Shown in pieces: positions 11,723 through 23,077 of a stretch of DNA of 45,588 nt; the stretch's first letter is position 1, and each line of letters begins with the position of its first letter. The stretch is from the NCBI GenBank assembly GCA_015501595.1, contig JADNRX010000413.1, forward strand, positions 1 through 45,588, written 5' to 3'. The notes under the pieces are model-generated. The model saw only the letters and a program-made list of their open reading frames with translations, was not told where the DNA came from and ran no database searches. The position numbers and the translations under genes were made by a program. The DNA comes from Hymenopellis radicata (taxonomy: Eukaryota; Basidiomycota; Agaricomycetes; Agaricales; Physalacriaceae).

Positions 11723-11998
11723 TGAAGTGCGGAGAAAGGCGCGGTCTCAGATTCCTTTGCGCCTTAAGATATGTCGCAGAAACTCGGGCAGCAATTCGCG
11801 CCGAAAGATATTCCTCATATTCAATGAAACTGCAATGTTAGGCGACATTCGGCACGACGTCCACACGAGCAACAATGCGGAAAGTGAAATACGACGCGTT
11901 GTAGCCGAAGTGCCGAACCCTAACCTCTCTGCTCGCGACGCAGCCACCTGCTTTGTCATCGCCCTAGCCCTGTAAATTCTTTTCACCGTACCACGACA

Positions 11999-14687
11999 AT
12001 GGCACCGGTAGGGCGCCAGCCGTCACAAGTGTCGATCGGGAAAAAGCCAATGGCGTACACGAGCGCGGCGAACGGGGGCGGGACTGGAGCGGGTGCGACG
12101 AAAGGCAAAGGGAAAGGAAAGGTGCCGCCGCCTACGCATCCGCACCCGAACGGCGGGCCACAGAGAGACGCCACCAAGGACAAGGAGAAGGCGAAAAAGA
12201 TCTGGAGTACGTCGTCGACGGAGGAGCGGGAGCGGATTAAGGAGTTTTGGCTGGGGCTGAGCGTGGACGAGCGGCGGGGGCTGGTCAAGGTGGAGAAGGA
12301 GGCGGTGCTGCGCAAGATGAAGGAGCAGCAGCGGCATTCGTGTGGCTGCGCGGTGTGCGGCAGGAAACGGTGCGTCTTTTTTTCCGCGGAAACGTCTCGA
12401 TCTGATTATCGCGCGCGTCTCGCCACCAGAAACGCCATTGAAGAGGAGCTGGAAGTGCTATACGACGCATACTACGAGGAACTAGAGCAGTATGCGCACT
12501 ATCAACAACGCTACGTATCCTCTGGGGGCACTATCCCGCCCCCACCCGGCCCGGGTCCGTTTCCTGGGAGCGTGGAGCTAGACCGCGACGGGGCGGTTGT
12601 CCAGCCTTCTCATCTGCATGCACGCGGCCGACACAAAGACCCCCTGCCGCCTACACCTGCGAGTCCCGGCGGCGATGACGAATACGAGGTGGAGGAGGAC
12701 GATGAAGAGGATGAGGACGAGGAGGAGGATGTGCCGGATGGAGATGCCGGTGTTGGTGCCGGTGTGCCGGTAGCGAGCGTAGGAGGGCGGGATCCGGCAA
12801 GGGACGGGGCGGGAGTGCGGGAGACATCGGCGCCGCCTGCTCCGGGGCTGTTTAGTCTCGGCGGGAGTCTGACTGTGACGGGGCCTGGGAACATCTTGAC
12901 GGTGGCGGATGATCTTTTGAAGAATGATGGACAGAAATTTTTGGAGATGATGGAGCAGCTAGCGGAGCGGCGTATGCAGCGGGAGGAGGAAGCGGCGGGC
13001 GACGTGGAGAGCGAAAGTAGTGAGGAGGATGCAGGCAGTGATGGCGCAGGTGGCGGGAGCGAGGATGAAGACGATGAGGACGATGATGAGGATGATGAAG
13101 ATGACGACGATGACGAGGAGGAAGAGGTGTGTTTTTTTCCGTATGTTTCAGCTGTCGCTTACGATTTCGCAGATCTTGACGGAAGAGCAAAAGATGGAAG
13201 AAGGAAAGCGCATGTTCAGCATTTTCGCCGCACGCATGTTTGAACAACGAGTGCTACATGCCTATCGCGAAAAGGTCGCCCAGGAACGGCAGCTCCAACT
13301 TCTTCGCGAGCTCGAGGACGAGGACAAGGTCACAAAGGAGCGAGAGGCGAAGAAGCAGAGGGAGAAAGAGAAGAAGAAGGACAAGAAGCGCCAGCAAAAG
13401 CAGGCCAAGGAGGAGGAGAAGGCGGTCAAGGCTGCGTCCAAGGCTGCAGAGGAGGCAGAGATCAAGGCAAAACAGAACGCCCTCGAGGAACAGCAGAAAC
13501 GCAAGCGGGAGGAGGAGCGCGTCAGGAGGGAGGCTGTTCGTAAAGCAGCAGAGGAGGAGCGCCTAAAGAAGGAGGAGGAGAAGCGTAAGAAGCGCGAGGA
13601 GGAGGAGAAACGTCATCGCGAGAAGAAGGACAAGGAGGATCGCGAACGCGAAGAGCGAAGGAAGAAGGAGGAGAAGGAGAGGAAGGAACGCGAGGAGAAG
13701 GAGAGGAAAGAGCGCGAAGAAAGGGAACGGCTGAGGAAGGAGCGGGAAAAGGAGGAGAGGGAGAAGAGGGAGAACGACGCCAAGGAGGAGAAGGAACGCC
13801 TAGAGCGTGAGCGCAAGGAGCGGGAGCGCAAGCAACGGGAGGCCGCCAAGCCCACACCAGCGCCGACACCAACCCAGGCGAATGGCGTCAAGAAGATCCT
13901 GCCCAAGCCCCAGCAGCCACAACGAAAGCCGACCGCACCGCCACCACTCTACTCCATCCCCCAACAAGCCCAGCGACCTGTTCCTCCACAGCAACAGCAG
14001 TACGTTCCCCCCATGTACATGCCCCCTACACCAAACCCCGGCATGGTCCCCGTGCAGCGCTTCGTGAATGGCGGGTTCGCGCCGCCCCCTCCGCCACCCC
14101 AACAGCAGATGCCAGCGCCCCAGCCGCGACGGGCAAGCGTGAACCCGATAGCGCGGCCTATGGGTGTGGGCGTCATCGGTGGCGGCCCGCCGCCCCCGCC
14201 CAACTCGGCTGGGGTAATCGGGTCTTCATCTGCTGGAATCATCGGCTCTTCGTCCGCTGGAATCATCGGTTCTTCCTCGGCAGGCATCATCGGCTCGTCC
14301 TCAGCGGGGATAATCGCGCCGCCGCCGCCCTCGGCCTCGGGGAGCGCGTTCCCCGGTGTCATCGGGTCGTCGTCTAACATCGGGAGTGCGGGCGGGAGCG
14401 GGACGGCGTCGCCTGCGTCGCCGAAGCTCGGGAGCAAGGCGCTCGTGGAGGAGGAGGACGAGATTGTGGGGAGTGCGGGGGGGCGAAGGAATACGGCGCC
14501 TGCGGGCGCGGTGTGGGGGTCTCCTGCGGTGGGTCAGCAGCAGCAGCAGCAGTGGGGCTATTCGGGGTGGGCGCCTCCGCCGCCGCCGCCCCATCAGCAT
14601 CCGCAGGAGATGTGGAATGGTATGCCCCAGGGCCCGGGTTTTTTTGTCGGCCAGGGGCGGTATACGCCCCGAGGTGAGGTAGCGTAG
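11999..14687 (+). CDS. NST1-like stress-response protein
   Basis: Resembles fungal NST1 proteins, cytoplasmic coiled-coil proteins linked in yeast to salt tolerance. Three exons: 11999-12369, 12430-13126, 13173-14687, 860 residues. Order: low-complexity N-terminus; conserved core [47 protein letters not shown] (four Cys/His, possibly metal binding), [20 protein letters not shown]; long acidic D/E run (codons around 12690-12730 and 13050-13126); [20 protein letters not shown]; about 200 residues of highly charged K/E/R coiled coil; Pro/Gln-rich tail with GSSSAGII repeats at about 14206-14310 and PPPPPP runs. Intron 1 is 60 nt with no in-frame stop, so retention would add 20 residues. No frame lesion. 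Divergent from the tRNA group on its left. Confidence 0.87.
14206..14310 (+). repeat. In-frame GSSSAGII tandem repeat in the NST1-like gene
   Basis: About four imperfect 24-nt units encode AGIIGSSS, flanked by related VIGSSS blocks at 14211-14226 and 14355-14375. Such a tract is expected to vary in copy number between strains. Confidence 0.75.
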
Positions 14688-14922
14688 GATTAGGATAGTG
14701 TGATGCTCAAGATTTTTTTCAAATTTGTTCGTTTTCGTTGGTGGTGTGTAAGGCGAGCAAGGTCGTAGATTCGCCGATTGTTCTCAACTCGCGGCATCGT
14801 CAATGAGGAAAGAGTGCCGATGAGAATTATGGGAGACTTGAACGATACATGCTGAGTGACTTGCCCAAACTGGCGCGAGAGACTTGAAGCCCAAAAAAAT
14901 CCTGAAAGAGCTAATGATGGAT

Positions 14923-14985
14923 GGACACGTTGGGAATTGAACCCGACAACTGGCGGGCGCGATACACCAAGTACACCATGTGCCC
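14923..14985 (-). pseudogene. tRNA-Ala relic lacking the anticodon
   Basis: 63 nt, matching both ends of the intact tRNA-Ala but missing about 11 nt that include the anticodon loop and 3' half of the stem. Acceptor ends, T arm and A box are still recognisable. It lies 111 bp from the intact copy at 15097 in the same orientation. Confidence 0.75.
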
Positions 14986-15096
14986 CTGCTCGGCACGGTT
15001 GCAGTGAGTAACCATTCGAGTGCGGGCTAGATTTTCTCAAAGTCACTTGAGGAATCTGTAAGTCACCAAAAAAAACAGCAAACAAAAGAAGGCATT

Positions 15097-15170
15097 GGAC
15101 ACATTGGGAATTGAACCCAACACCTCCCGCATGCTAAGCGGGCGTGATAAACCAACTACACCATGTGCCC
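15097..15170 (-). tRNA. tRNA-Ala (anticodon AGC)
   Basis: Identical over 74 nt to the gene at 11649-11722, with the G3:U70 pair, intact anticodon arm, A and B boxes, and an A8 run on the plus strand (15068-15075) acting as T8 terminator. Flanks differ from the other copies. Confidence 0.93.
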
Positions 15171-16140
15171 TGTACGAGCTTCACGCTAAATCCATAGGAC
15201 TGCTCAGTGTGGCGTAATGAACCTCTTACTACCGTGTTTCCCGGCGCTCAGCACATCCTAAATAAATAGATTGTCTTGATTCATCGCGAATGAAGCCACA
15301 ACGTAACAGTCCTCGCCGATGTCAAATCTGTTGACCTCGTCGTCCCCCGTCTTCGCTCCAATGCAACCTTACAATCCGCTTGTCGTCTTCAGTGCCTTCG
15401 TGGAGGATTCCCTACAAAGTCAGCGATGAGCAACACAATATCACTCAAAAACAATAAGAATGCCTAATGCACGGAGATGCAGATCTGTGACGGGAGGATT
15501 CCTCGTCTCCTCCTCACACCCACTGAGAGGAGCGATCAGATTGTCGGGGTTGGGTTGAGGAAGAAGAAGCTGGGCACCGTCCCGGAGGTGCATACGATAA
15601 TCGCAAGTGTGTTCCTTGTCCAAAGAATTCTAGTCTAAAAGGCAGCGATCACTAGAGAGAAACTGCTTACTTGAAGGCGTGACGAGTGTCGGGGCTTTTC
15701 CTAGGTCGTGAGTTGAGAGAAATGGATAACGATAAAGAACACCACAAGTGAACGCTGGAATTAGAGAACGCCAGCAGGGCGTCGCGTTCTATGTATTCCC
15801 GCACAAAGTGTGAGGGTCGGGTCGCGCGCATGGTTAGCGTTTCGGGGAGAGGCATGTAGACAATGGTTACCATTTTTAGGTGTGAGGGCGAATATATTTG
15901 TGCATCCGAGCCGAGGGAATGTTCTGCGTCAGAATCAGAATCTGCGAAGGGTATGATCGTAAGTGGAAAGACGCGTTTGTTTTTCTTGTTACCTTCCTGT
16001 AAGGTTCGCACTTGAAAGGAAGAATTCCCGAGTCAAACGACGGAGAGAGGCTGATGTGCTTCGATATAGCCATTGGCGTTGAAGCTGGGAGAATGCGATG
16101 GAACGGTTAGTGTTTAGAGAAGTCTTAGCGTAGAGACGAG
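15171..16140. other. Region with unresolved minus-strand frames
   Basis: Minus frames 15441-15623 and 15667-16011 are open, and a GTAAGC donor near 15674 could join them to a downstream exon, but no model gave a recognisable protein. About 54 bp near 15944-15998 are repeated at 16837-16893. Confidence 0.25.
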
Positions 16141-16143
16141 TGT

Positions 16144-16603
16144 TTAGTATACGAGCGCGGAGCAGCTTCTTCGTTGTCGCAGTCCAATTCCGATGATGAC
16201 GTCCCATTCGTTGTCGTATTCGTCATCTACACCAAGATTTCCAGCAGCGTGATCCCGTACCCAGGCTTCCAGCGCACGAGAGATCAGGTGGCCAAGAGCA
16301 GACGGTCTCCTCCTCACGCCCGGCGTGCCACCAGTCATGGCCGCGGGAGGGACGAGCGACAGTGGTGGGGGACGGGAAAGGACACAGCGCGTTGTGGAGA
16401 TGCGTATGATAATGAAAACCGCGTTTTCAGTCCAAGACGTCGCGCACAGCTCTTGGGAGTCTGCTGAAAGAATCGGATCACTAAACGTCGGCGTCGACAG
16501 CGATTGAGCGCCGACAGATTTCCTAGGTAGACGTGAGGGACTAGTAGTAGACATAGATAAACTACGACACATACCGCTCAAGTTGATCGCTGGAGAGACT
16601 CAT
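16144..16603 (-). CDS. Small hypothetical protein, two exons
   Basis: I do not recognise it. ATG at 16603 opens a 29-nt exon (MSLSSDQLER), joined in phase 2 across a 52-nt GTATGT...CCTAG intron (16523-16574) to an open frame ending at 16144. The product begins MSLSSDQLERKSVGAQSL and ends in a charged segment with EAWVRDHAAGNLGVDDEYD. The good donor and matching phase are the main support; further introns in exon 2 are possible. Confidence 0.35.
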
Positions 16604-17269
16604 AGCTGGAAGTCGAGGAAGAAAGATATGCAGCATCAGAGGAGGGTGTCGTCCTCTATTGGCATTGTCCGCCGACATGGAGCATGACAAGAAGCGTTAT
16701 TTCCTAGGGCCGAGAACAACGAGACGCAGAAAGAATGCTTAGGTAGTCTTAACGAACGGAACAACGAGGTCGAGGAAGTCGACAGTTGGGCAGGGTGAAA
16801 GAAGAACAACCTCGCACAGATAAGTACTAGTGTGAGGATGATCGTAAATGGCAAGACGCTCTTGTTTGTTCATGTTACCGAAAACTCTTCCTGTTCCCTC
16901 ATCCAGCCATCCTGCCTGAATTATATACCGACATCTGGGATCCTGGCACTGCTCGCCCTCACTGCAGTAGTATTAGAGAAAATGCATCATCTCGGCTCGG
17001 GAGCTCCCTGGGTATTGATGCCGCATGCCGTGTCAAGTGGATATCGTGACTCGGAACCTCTAGCAACATACTCTCCTCCTTCCCTCGTCTTCTTTACAGT
17101 TCAAAAACAAAAAGTGCCTCCCATGTTCCTGCAGTTCCAGACTGAGGATTACACTCGCAAGAAAAGCTTCCTCGACGCCACCAGTACGAATGAGGCCTCG
17201 TCGGGAGGGCAAAGCAGTTCCCAATCTGACGTTCGTGGTGCTCAGGGACGTAAATGCTGATGCGAGGAA
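16604..17269. other. No supported gene
   Basis: A plus-strand frame at 16832-17260 is open for 142 codons but has no motif. Left boundary of the inverted duplication follows at about 17270. Confidence 0.35.
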
Positions 17270-17646
17270 GGACGGTCTATTCACCCACCGAATCCTTCAA
17301 GTGGATTTCATTGGAAGCCTCACCGTGCTGAACGGTGTACACTATCGGTTCTCGTCAAAGTGCAGCATAGATCTCCAGAGAAAGATCAGCTGCATATAGA
17401 ATTCGCCATCCGGCGTCGCTTTCTCAAAGGAAGCACGGCGATTGACGAAGGTTGGCGTTTCAGGATTGAGAACCTACTGTTAACAGATCAACAACACTGC
17501 TACGTTTATGTGCGCGCATTTAAAACGAGCGCACTCCGTACTCTTTGCCTCCTCTTCGTGTCCCTCGGGAGTGAATTCGTGCATTTCATTTTCGCGCCGT
17601 CTATTGAAGGTACCGTATGTAAGCGTGATCATACAAACACCTGAAA

Positions 17647-19249
17647 TCATTCCAGACTGCCTGTCGAATCGTGGGCTGCGAAGACTACCGTTCCGACACT
17701 AGTTCCCAAGTCACCGATTGTTCCTTTACTTCCATGAATCACCTGTTTCTTCGCCTGGGCACGGATATTCGTGATCACTCGGCAAGCCAGCATTGCGTGC
17801 ATAACGCGTATTAATCTACGGTCAGCAGCATGAACCTGTAAGTTCGATCATGGTAGTTGACCGAGTACTTACAGACCGAGCAAGACAGTAAGGTTGGGCT
17901 GTTGAACAAGTTGGATTCTGCACAATGCCTCGAGGCACAGATAGATGACGCACGGCAACACTGCTGATCACAATGATGTTCGTCATGTCCAAGACTGAGG
18001 AATGATCAGCGCTGAGCGCTCCATATCGAGGGAAGGGAACGAGTCGTACCGGAGAGATAGATATAGTACATGACGCCTGCAACGCTTGGTTATCGGTTGC
18101 GGCTTTCATTAATGATAGGCGGAGACATACCATCCTTCAAGATAACATTCAATAGCTGTGACGAGCCGATTTCTCGTGCCTCACGAACTATCCCACTGGT
18201 CATCAATAGAATACAACGCCAACGAGAGAACTTACATTGCTGGTAGGACTTAACTACCATGAGTAGTAGCATGACTAGAGCAGGTGAGTATAGAGTGACA
18301 GTACTTATTCGGTACAGCGGTGATACTCGCCTACTTCATATACCATCGAAGTTATAAAGTCCCACCGATAAATCGGATTGGCGGCAGAGATAAGACAGCC
18401 TTCCAGATCCGGAAGCGGGAGGATTAGGGCTTGAGAGCCTGTTAATAACTTCTCTTGGCCAACATCCATCACTCACATTGCAGGGAGCTCAGGAAGATAC
18501 CCATTATTATGAAGACAACAACGGAGTATGCCAAAAAAAGAGCCGGCATGCAAACTGTAAGAAAGCAATGCCGATTCCAGACGGCCCAAGTTCGAAGTGT
18601 GAGTATGACTACTCGAAGAATGAGATCACAGAGATGCCCAGAGTACGAGTGTGCTTACCTTCGGCCAGCACAATGCCTGCAGCGGCCATCCCTGATGTTA
18701 CCGTGAATATAAGCAATGTCGAACGATCGTGATGACACACATCCATTCATCTTGTACACGAGTAGGCAGTCCTCTGCACTCATATTTGGTGTAAGTTGCT
18801 CTACCAGATTATTAGATGACACACACATTCAATGACTTGAGAAAGCGTACGCCACAGGAACACACCCGCGTTCAAAAAGGGGAATACCGTGTGACGAGGT
18901 AGAGCAGCTTGGTGATCGTCCATTCGGAACTCCATATAAGCTCCACCTCCTGATCGAGTGTCAAGAGGTAGTCGAACACCTGAATTGACCTCGAATTAGG
19001 TATGCCGATAAGTACAGCCAGTGTAAAGAACGGGGCGTACGTAGAGTGCGGTGGCCGAAACTGTGTCGTAGATTAAGATTAGATGGCAAGCATTTCCGTA
19101 TCTCGCGGGATCGTACCGTCAAAGTACTACAGTCGTTCTGTTAGCACAGGGCAGTTCTGAGAGATCGAAGAAATATTCACGGTGACAAGTCGCAGGTGCT
19201 GCAACGCCTCAAAGAGTGCAAGCGATTGGGCTTGTGACTGGGCATTCAT
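17647..19249 (-). pseudogene. DUF6533-type membrane protein, left-arm copy, out of frame
   Basis: Mirror copy of the gene at 35221-36804 with the same exon layout, from ATG at 19249 (MNAQSQAQSLALFEALQHLR) to TGA at 17647. Exon 4 reads FDYLLTLDQEVELIWSSEWT, as expected for the DUF6533 domain, then meets an early stop because the T run (A5 on the plus strand, 18874-18878) is one base short. A sixth T restores YSPFLNAGVFL, closer to the family than the right-arm copy. So this may be a working gene with an assembly error rather than a true pseudogene. C-terminal residues IRAQAKKQVIHGSKGTIGDL match the other copy closely. Confidence 0.7.
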
Positions 19250-19439
19250 CGAGAGGTTGTGAGTGTTTGATGGGCAACGAATACTGAGCCGCTCCTTTAA
19301 GGTGCGGACGGTGCATTCGGGCTGTGTACTGTGCCGTTCCATATCTGTGGATCAGAGAAGCTAGGACGTTGATGTATGAGCATGTGAAGAGATGGGGAAG
19401 CGCTAACCGTGTCCGAATGACGACGGGACATTTCGATAC

Positions 19440-19720
19440 CAATGCGATCACATATATCAACATAAGGTAACGTTAATCCGAGAAAAAGACGCCTAGAAAA
19501 AGAACGGGTGGGAAGCCATAAGCCGGCAAGAGAAAGACTGGAAAGATGTCGGTCTGCAAGAGCAAGACCGAAAAGATTCAAGCAGCAAGACTAAGAGTCG
19601 CAAAGACGGGCCGCGGACCAAGACTGAAACGACGCCTTTCCCTAATGTCGAACACATTCCGTGTGGTCGACCACCATGTGCTAGGGATCAACCGGGATAG
19701 ACAAATAGAAAGCATCCGGA
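19440..19720 (-). promoter_or_regulatory. Repeat-rich upstream region of the left DUF6533 copy
   Basis: On the minus strand, degenerate units built on TCTTGGTC / TCTTGCTC recur four times in about 110 bp, matching the same tract at 34868-34990. Both lie 200-450 nt upstream of their DUF6533 start codons. Confidence 0.4.
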
Positions 19721-19869
19721 AGCGCCTGATTGCCGCCACAGTGTAGGAGAAGATATCAAAGAGCGATGGCAGAAATCACGTTGCATTCAGACATGATTAT
19801 CGAACGGCAAGTACATGACTGCGGTTTCATCAGGGCGATGGGGCGCTTCCTGCGGGAGGCCATTCAGTA

Positions 19870-20590
19870 AGTTGGATAGAGAAGGTTGATTCCAACGCCG
19901 TATGTGACTGTACCACATATACAGAGGAAAAGACATCCACCAAAGAAGTCCTGCTAGCAGTGGAGGATGGCGAATGAATCAAGCGACATGAATCAAGCGA
20001 CAAATCCCGGACCGCAGCCCACCTTACGCGCGCGCCCGAGTGAGATCGTTTATGGTGTGTGTTTAATTAAAAGAGAGCAGTCCCGGCTTCGTGTTATGCC
20101 ATAGTGACGGTCAGAAGCAAAAGACAGTACGCCCCTATTCGCATGCTGATCGAATCACATGATTGGCCGTAAATGCCGGCCTCTTCGCCGCCGCATTGCT
20201 TTCAATACCAACTCCTTGCGCACGCACAACAGACGCACGACGAAGCGTCGCGAAACATTTCATGTCCGTGCCCAAAGTGCTGGGCACCAGTAGTTCGTCG
20301 ATGTACAAACTCTCTCCTCGATTCCCGTCCCCACCGCAGCCCACTTCGTTGTACATACGCCGGATGCGCGGTACAAAGGTATCCTCCTCGCACATCCGTT
20401 CTGTAAATTTCCTCAATATCAATTCAAGGTCTAGAAGTCACGTACAGCATAGCCGACCATGCTGGTGACATCAAACGCACGACTACGAAGGCGATCTTCT
20501 TTTCAAGTTCCGATAAGGATACGCTGTTCTCTATCATACCGCAGGACAGGACATATTCGCTGCTGGTATCGTGAACTCTACTTGGTTGCC
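19870..20590. other. Left-arm segment absent from the right arm, no supported gene
   Basis: Open frames at 20163-20468 (plus) and 20135-20422 (minus) overlap and neither has a recognisable domain. No match found to the other duplicated blocks. Confidence 0.3.
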
Positions 20591-20699
20591 CTCTACCAAG
20601 TACAAGGCCGTCCTCCGTAATCTCGATGGCGCTTCAAAATTTCCTCGCGCCTTATATCATAGTCAGAGAGTATTTTGGAAAGTTCCTTTCGTTCTCTCC

Positions 20700-20845
20700 A
20701 TCCGAAGACGCCATCGTGTATGTCGATGAAACGTTCTGTATGACAGGATATGTTCCTTCTCTTGGAAACGCGAATGCGGTGTTCCAATCCGCCGGACGCG
20801 ACCGTGTGCGTCTTTACGAGTACGTTGTCCCGTTCCGCCATTGAG
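20700..20845 (-). pseudogene. Relic of the C-terminal exon of the gene at 43326-44982
   Basis: On the minus strand about 75 bp read RSRPADWNTAFAFPREGTYP, matching RSRPAEWNTTFAFPRERTYP at about 44726-44790. Similarity fades on both sides. It abuts the block 20848-21200, whose partner at 40380-40800 lies before the P450, so the left arm lacks the P450 and most of the following gene. Confidence 0.65.
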
Positions 20846-21826
20846 TTAGCTCGGTGAATGCATTCGCCGATGACGCGTTAAGATGAGTGCCTCTTGTTCG
20901 CCGTATCCTGCTCGGGGCATGCGAGTCAAGACGCAACGGCTTATCTGTGTTACGGTAGGATTCAAGGAGGCTTCCGACTATCCCTTCGTCCAGGTCCGGG
21001 ATTCAGGAGATGGAGAGGCGAAACAATCTACCTCGCTTAGTGACTTAATAGCTTTGTCGCAGCATTGGAAGAGTAAAGAGAGGTCAGTTGACTATACCAC
21101 TTGATTAGATGTCGTTCCTACGTCGATGGTACATTCAGAGTGAGTAAGAGTGTTTATGATCATACCGAGGCGGCAGAATACTGTTCTTAAACTAGCTTCA
21201 TATATGAGGTGCCATGCGATCAGGAGTGGCAGCCGACATGCTAGTAACTCTTGGCTTGTGAGCATGAGTCGTCCCCTGAAGACTGGCGTACGGTGGAGGC
21301 GCAGTGGACGTCGAAGGGTTGTTTGGGTCCTGTACGTGTCTCAAGATCAGCCGCCATCTCGTATTGATAACACTTACATAAAGCCTCTGTGCCATCCCGG
21401 ACTGATCTCCTATCATCTGGTAGCTGAACGGATGCACTGCGCCCTCCTGATCGTAGTATACGTCCATCCCTTGCCCGACAGAAACATTTCTCTTTCTGCG
21501 CTTGAAGAAGAAGAATGTCCCTGTGGCGATGAGCGCGAGGGCAACGACACCGCCTACAACGCCCCCTGCTATGGGCCCTGCTCTAGACGAGCCACCGCCT
21601 GACGATGATGCGGAGGATGTCGATGTCGATTGGGAACCCGAGGATGTGGGTGAGGATGTCTGTGAAGTGGAAGAGGGCCCTGCTCCCGCGGTTGCTTCTG
21701 CGCCTGATGATATGTTGTCAAACCTGTGTAGATTGGAATGCTATATGGAGGCCGGACATACCGTGATCCGCCAATGCCGCGTTAAAATCGAACGTGCCAT
21801 TACTCAGGAGTGGAAGGTAGGCGTAG

Positions 21827-22252
21827 TAGAGATCACCACGAGTCGCATGAGTCTGGAGAGTACTCGTGAATCAACTCGGACTCGCAGGGTCAAATACTCG
21901 ACTCGACTCGACTCGTGAGTCAGGGGGACTCGAGTCAGGCAAGAGTCATGAACAGCCTAAGGCTAATATCTGACTCGTGTCCTGACTCGTGTTGACTCGT
22001 GCATGAACACATGAATCAATAAAAATACCTGCTAAATAGCTTAAATAAGGTTTAACTACAGCAATATACTAAATGAGTCTGGAGAGTACTCGTGAATCAA
22101 CTCAGACTCGCAGGGTCAAATACTCGACTCGACTCGACTCGTGAGTCAGGGGGACTCGAGTCATGCGCGAGTCATGAACAGCCTTTGACCCCCATGAGTA
22201 CTCGCCTGATGAGTCACGAATCGACTCGAGTCAGGACTCGTGGTGATCTCTA
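21827..22252 (+). mobile_element. Non-autonomous hAT-like element A (426 bp)
   Basis: Ends are perfect 18-bp inverted repeats TAGAGATCACCACGAGTC / GACTCGTGGTGATCTCTA. It is flanked by AGGCGTAG at 21819-21826 and by the same octamer on the right, the latter now split by element B. Two 111-112-bp direct repeats (21848-21958 and 22073-22184) carry clusters of ACTCG and its complement, resembling subterminal transposase-binding repeats of hAT elements. No coding capacity. Empty sites exist in both paralogues (about 34437 and 39719). Superfamily assignment from the 8-bp target duplication and TAGAG termini is inference. Confidence 0.8.
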
Positions 22253-22259
22253 AGGCGTA

Positions 22260-22492
22260 CTGTAGACTTTCAATCAATTCGTCGGTCCATGTGACCTGTG
22301 ACCGCTCTGACGAAATTTTCGTTTCGTCGAATTACCATATATGGTAATTGCCGCCGCGGCGGAGCGGCGGCGGGAGGCTGGCGGGGGCCCCGCCGGGGAC
22401 TTTTTCTCAATTTTGGCCGTGACCCTTGTGACTTTTCGTCGATTTCGGATCCTCTGTGACCCGTGACCGACGAATTGAATTAAAGTGTACAG
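22260..22492 (+). mobile_element. MITE B (233 bp), TA target, Tc1/mariner-like
   Basis: Terminal inverted repeats of 28 bp beginning CTGTA(G/C)ACTTT, 25 of 28 matching, and flanking TA dinucleotides (22258-22259 and 22493-22494). Inside are the palindrome ATTACCATATATGGTAAT and a very GC-rich stem near 22345-22400. No open frame. Inserted in the right target duplication of element A. Confidence 0.78.
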
Positions 22493-23077
22493 TAGTGCGG
22501 TACGGCGGTGTCGTTGGGTATTGTATTGGGGTAGCTGTTGAATGGGGGAGTGCAATTTGTGATCCAGCTTGGGAATCTGTGGAATGGAATCTTAAGTCGG
22601 TAGGGATTCCTTGATGGCAAGACCAAGGAACGCACGCGGATACACGGGCTCCTTGACATGCAGCACAGACGTTGAGTATTGAATAATAAACGTGGTTGCA
22701 GAGACAGAACTTTGCGTCCGCAGTAACCGTGATGCCAGTGTAGTGAAATCCCGCCTGTATGGGTTGAATATAGAAGCCTGTGAATTGACCAACTATTCAG
22801 GTCTGAAGTCCAAGAGGAAGAAAGAGCCACGTACTTCCATCGCTGGTACACTGGTTCCCGAGAGCCTCGCCTATCTGGCACGGGCTCTGCTTGAGGGAGT
22901 TGAAAGACTACAGCAGCACAAAAAGTCGCGTGAATCAGCAGCTAATTCCATTTGTCTAGACGGAGATAACCCGCACCCAAGAGAACTCCGGGTTTGAGCA
23001 GACGGCGTGCTGGTGTGCCAGAGCACCCAGACTGAGCGCAGCGAGAACCAAGAGAGCAGTCATGGCGGTACTAGGGA

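Larger units (their letters stand above)
21198..23063 (-). pseudogene. Cysteine-rich single-pass membrane protein, transposon-disrupted copy
   Basis: Same gene as 39154-40404, inverted. Start ATG at 23063 with signal peptide (MTALLVLAALSLGALA). Exons for the Cys-rich ectodomain, a Ser/Thr-rich linker, a TM segment (GGVVGGVVALALIATGTFFF) and a cytoplasmic tail ending at 21198 (AATPDRMAPHI) can be followed. The exon coding PNDTAVPHYAYLPLLSNGTF is split by two transposons (21827-22252 and 22260-22492), and a third (23078-24414) sits 14 bp upstream of the ATG. Unlike the copy at 39154, the linker is in its original Ser-rich frame (QSTSTSSASSSGGGSSRAGP). Confidence 0.82.

Noticed and set aside
13300..13850. 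Long antisense frames (for example 13522-13872 and 13613-13906)
   Set aside because: They mirror the K/E/R-rich coiled coil of the NST1-like protein on the opposite strand.
14690..15085. Minus frame of 131 codons after the NST1-like gene
   Set aside because: It contains the tRNA-Ala relic read as protein; such frames recur over every tRNA copy (for example 11429-11707 and 30976-31356).
20163..20468. 101-codon plus frame as a possible gene in the left-arm-only block
   Set aside because: An equally long minus frame overlaps it, no motif is visible and no splice partner was found.
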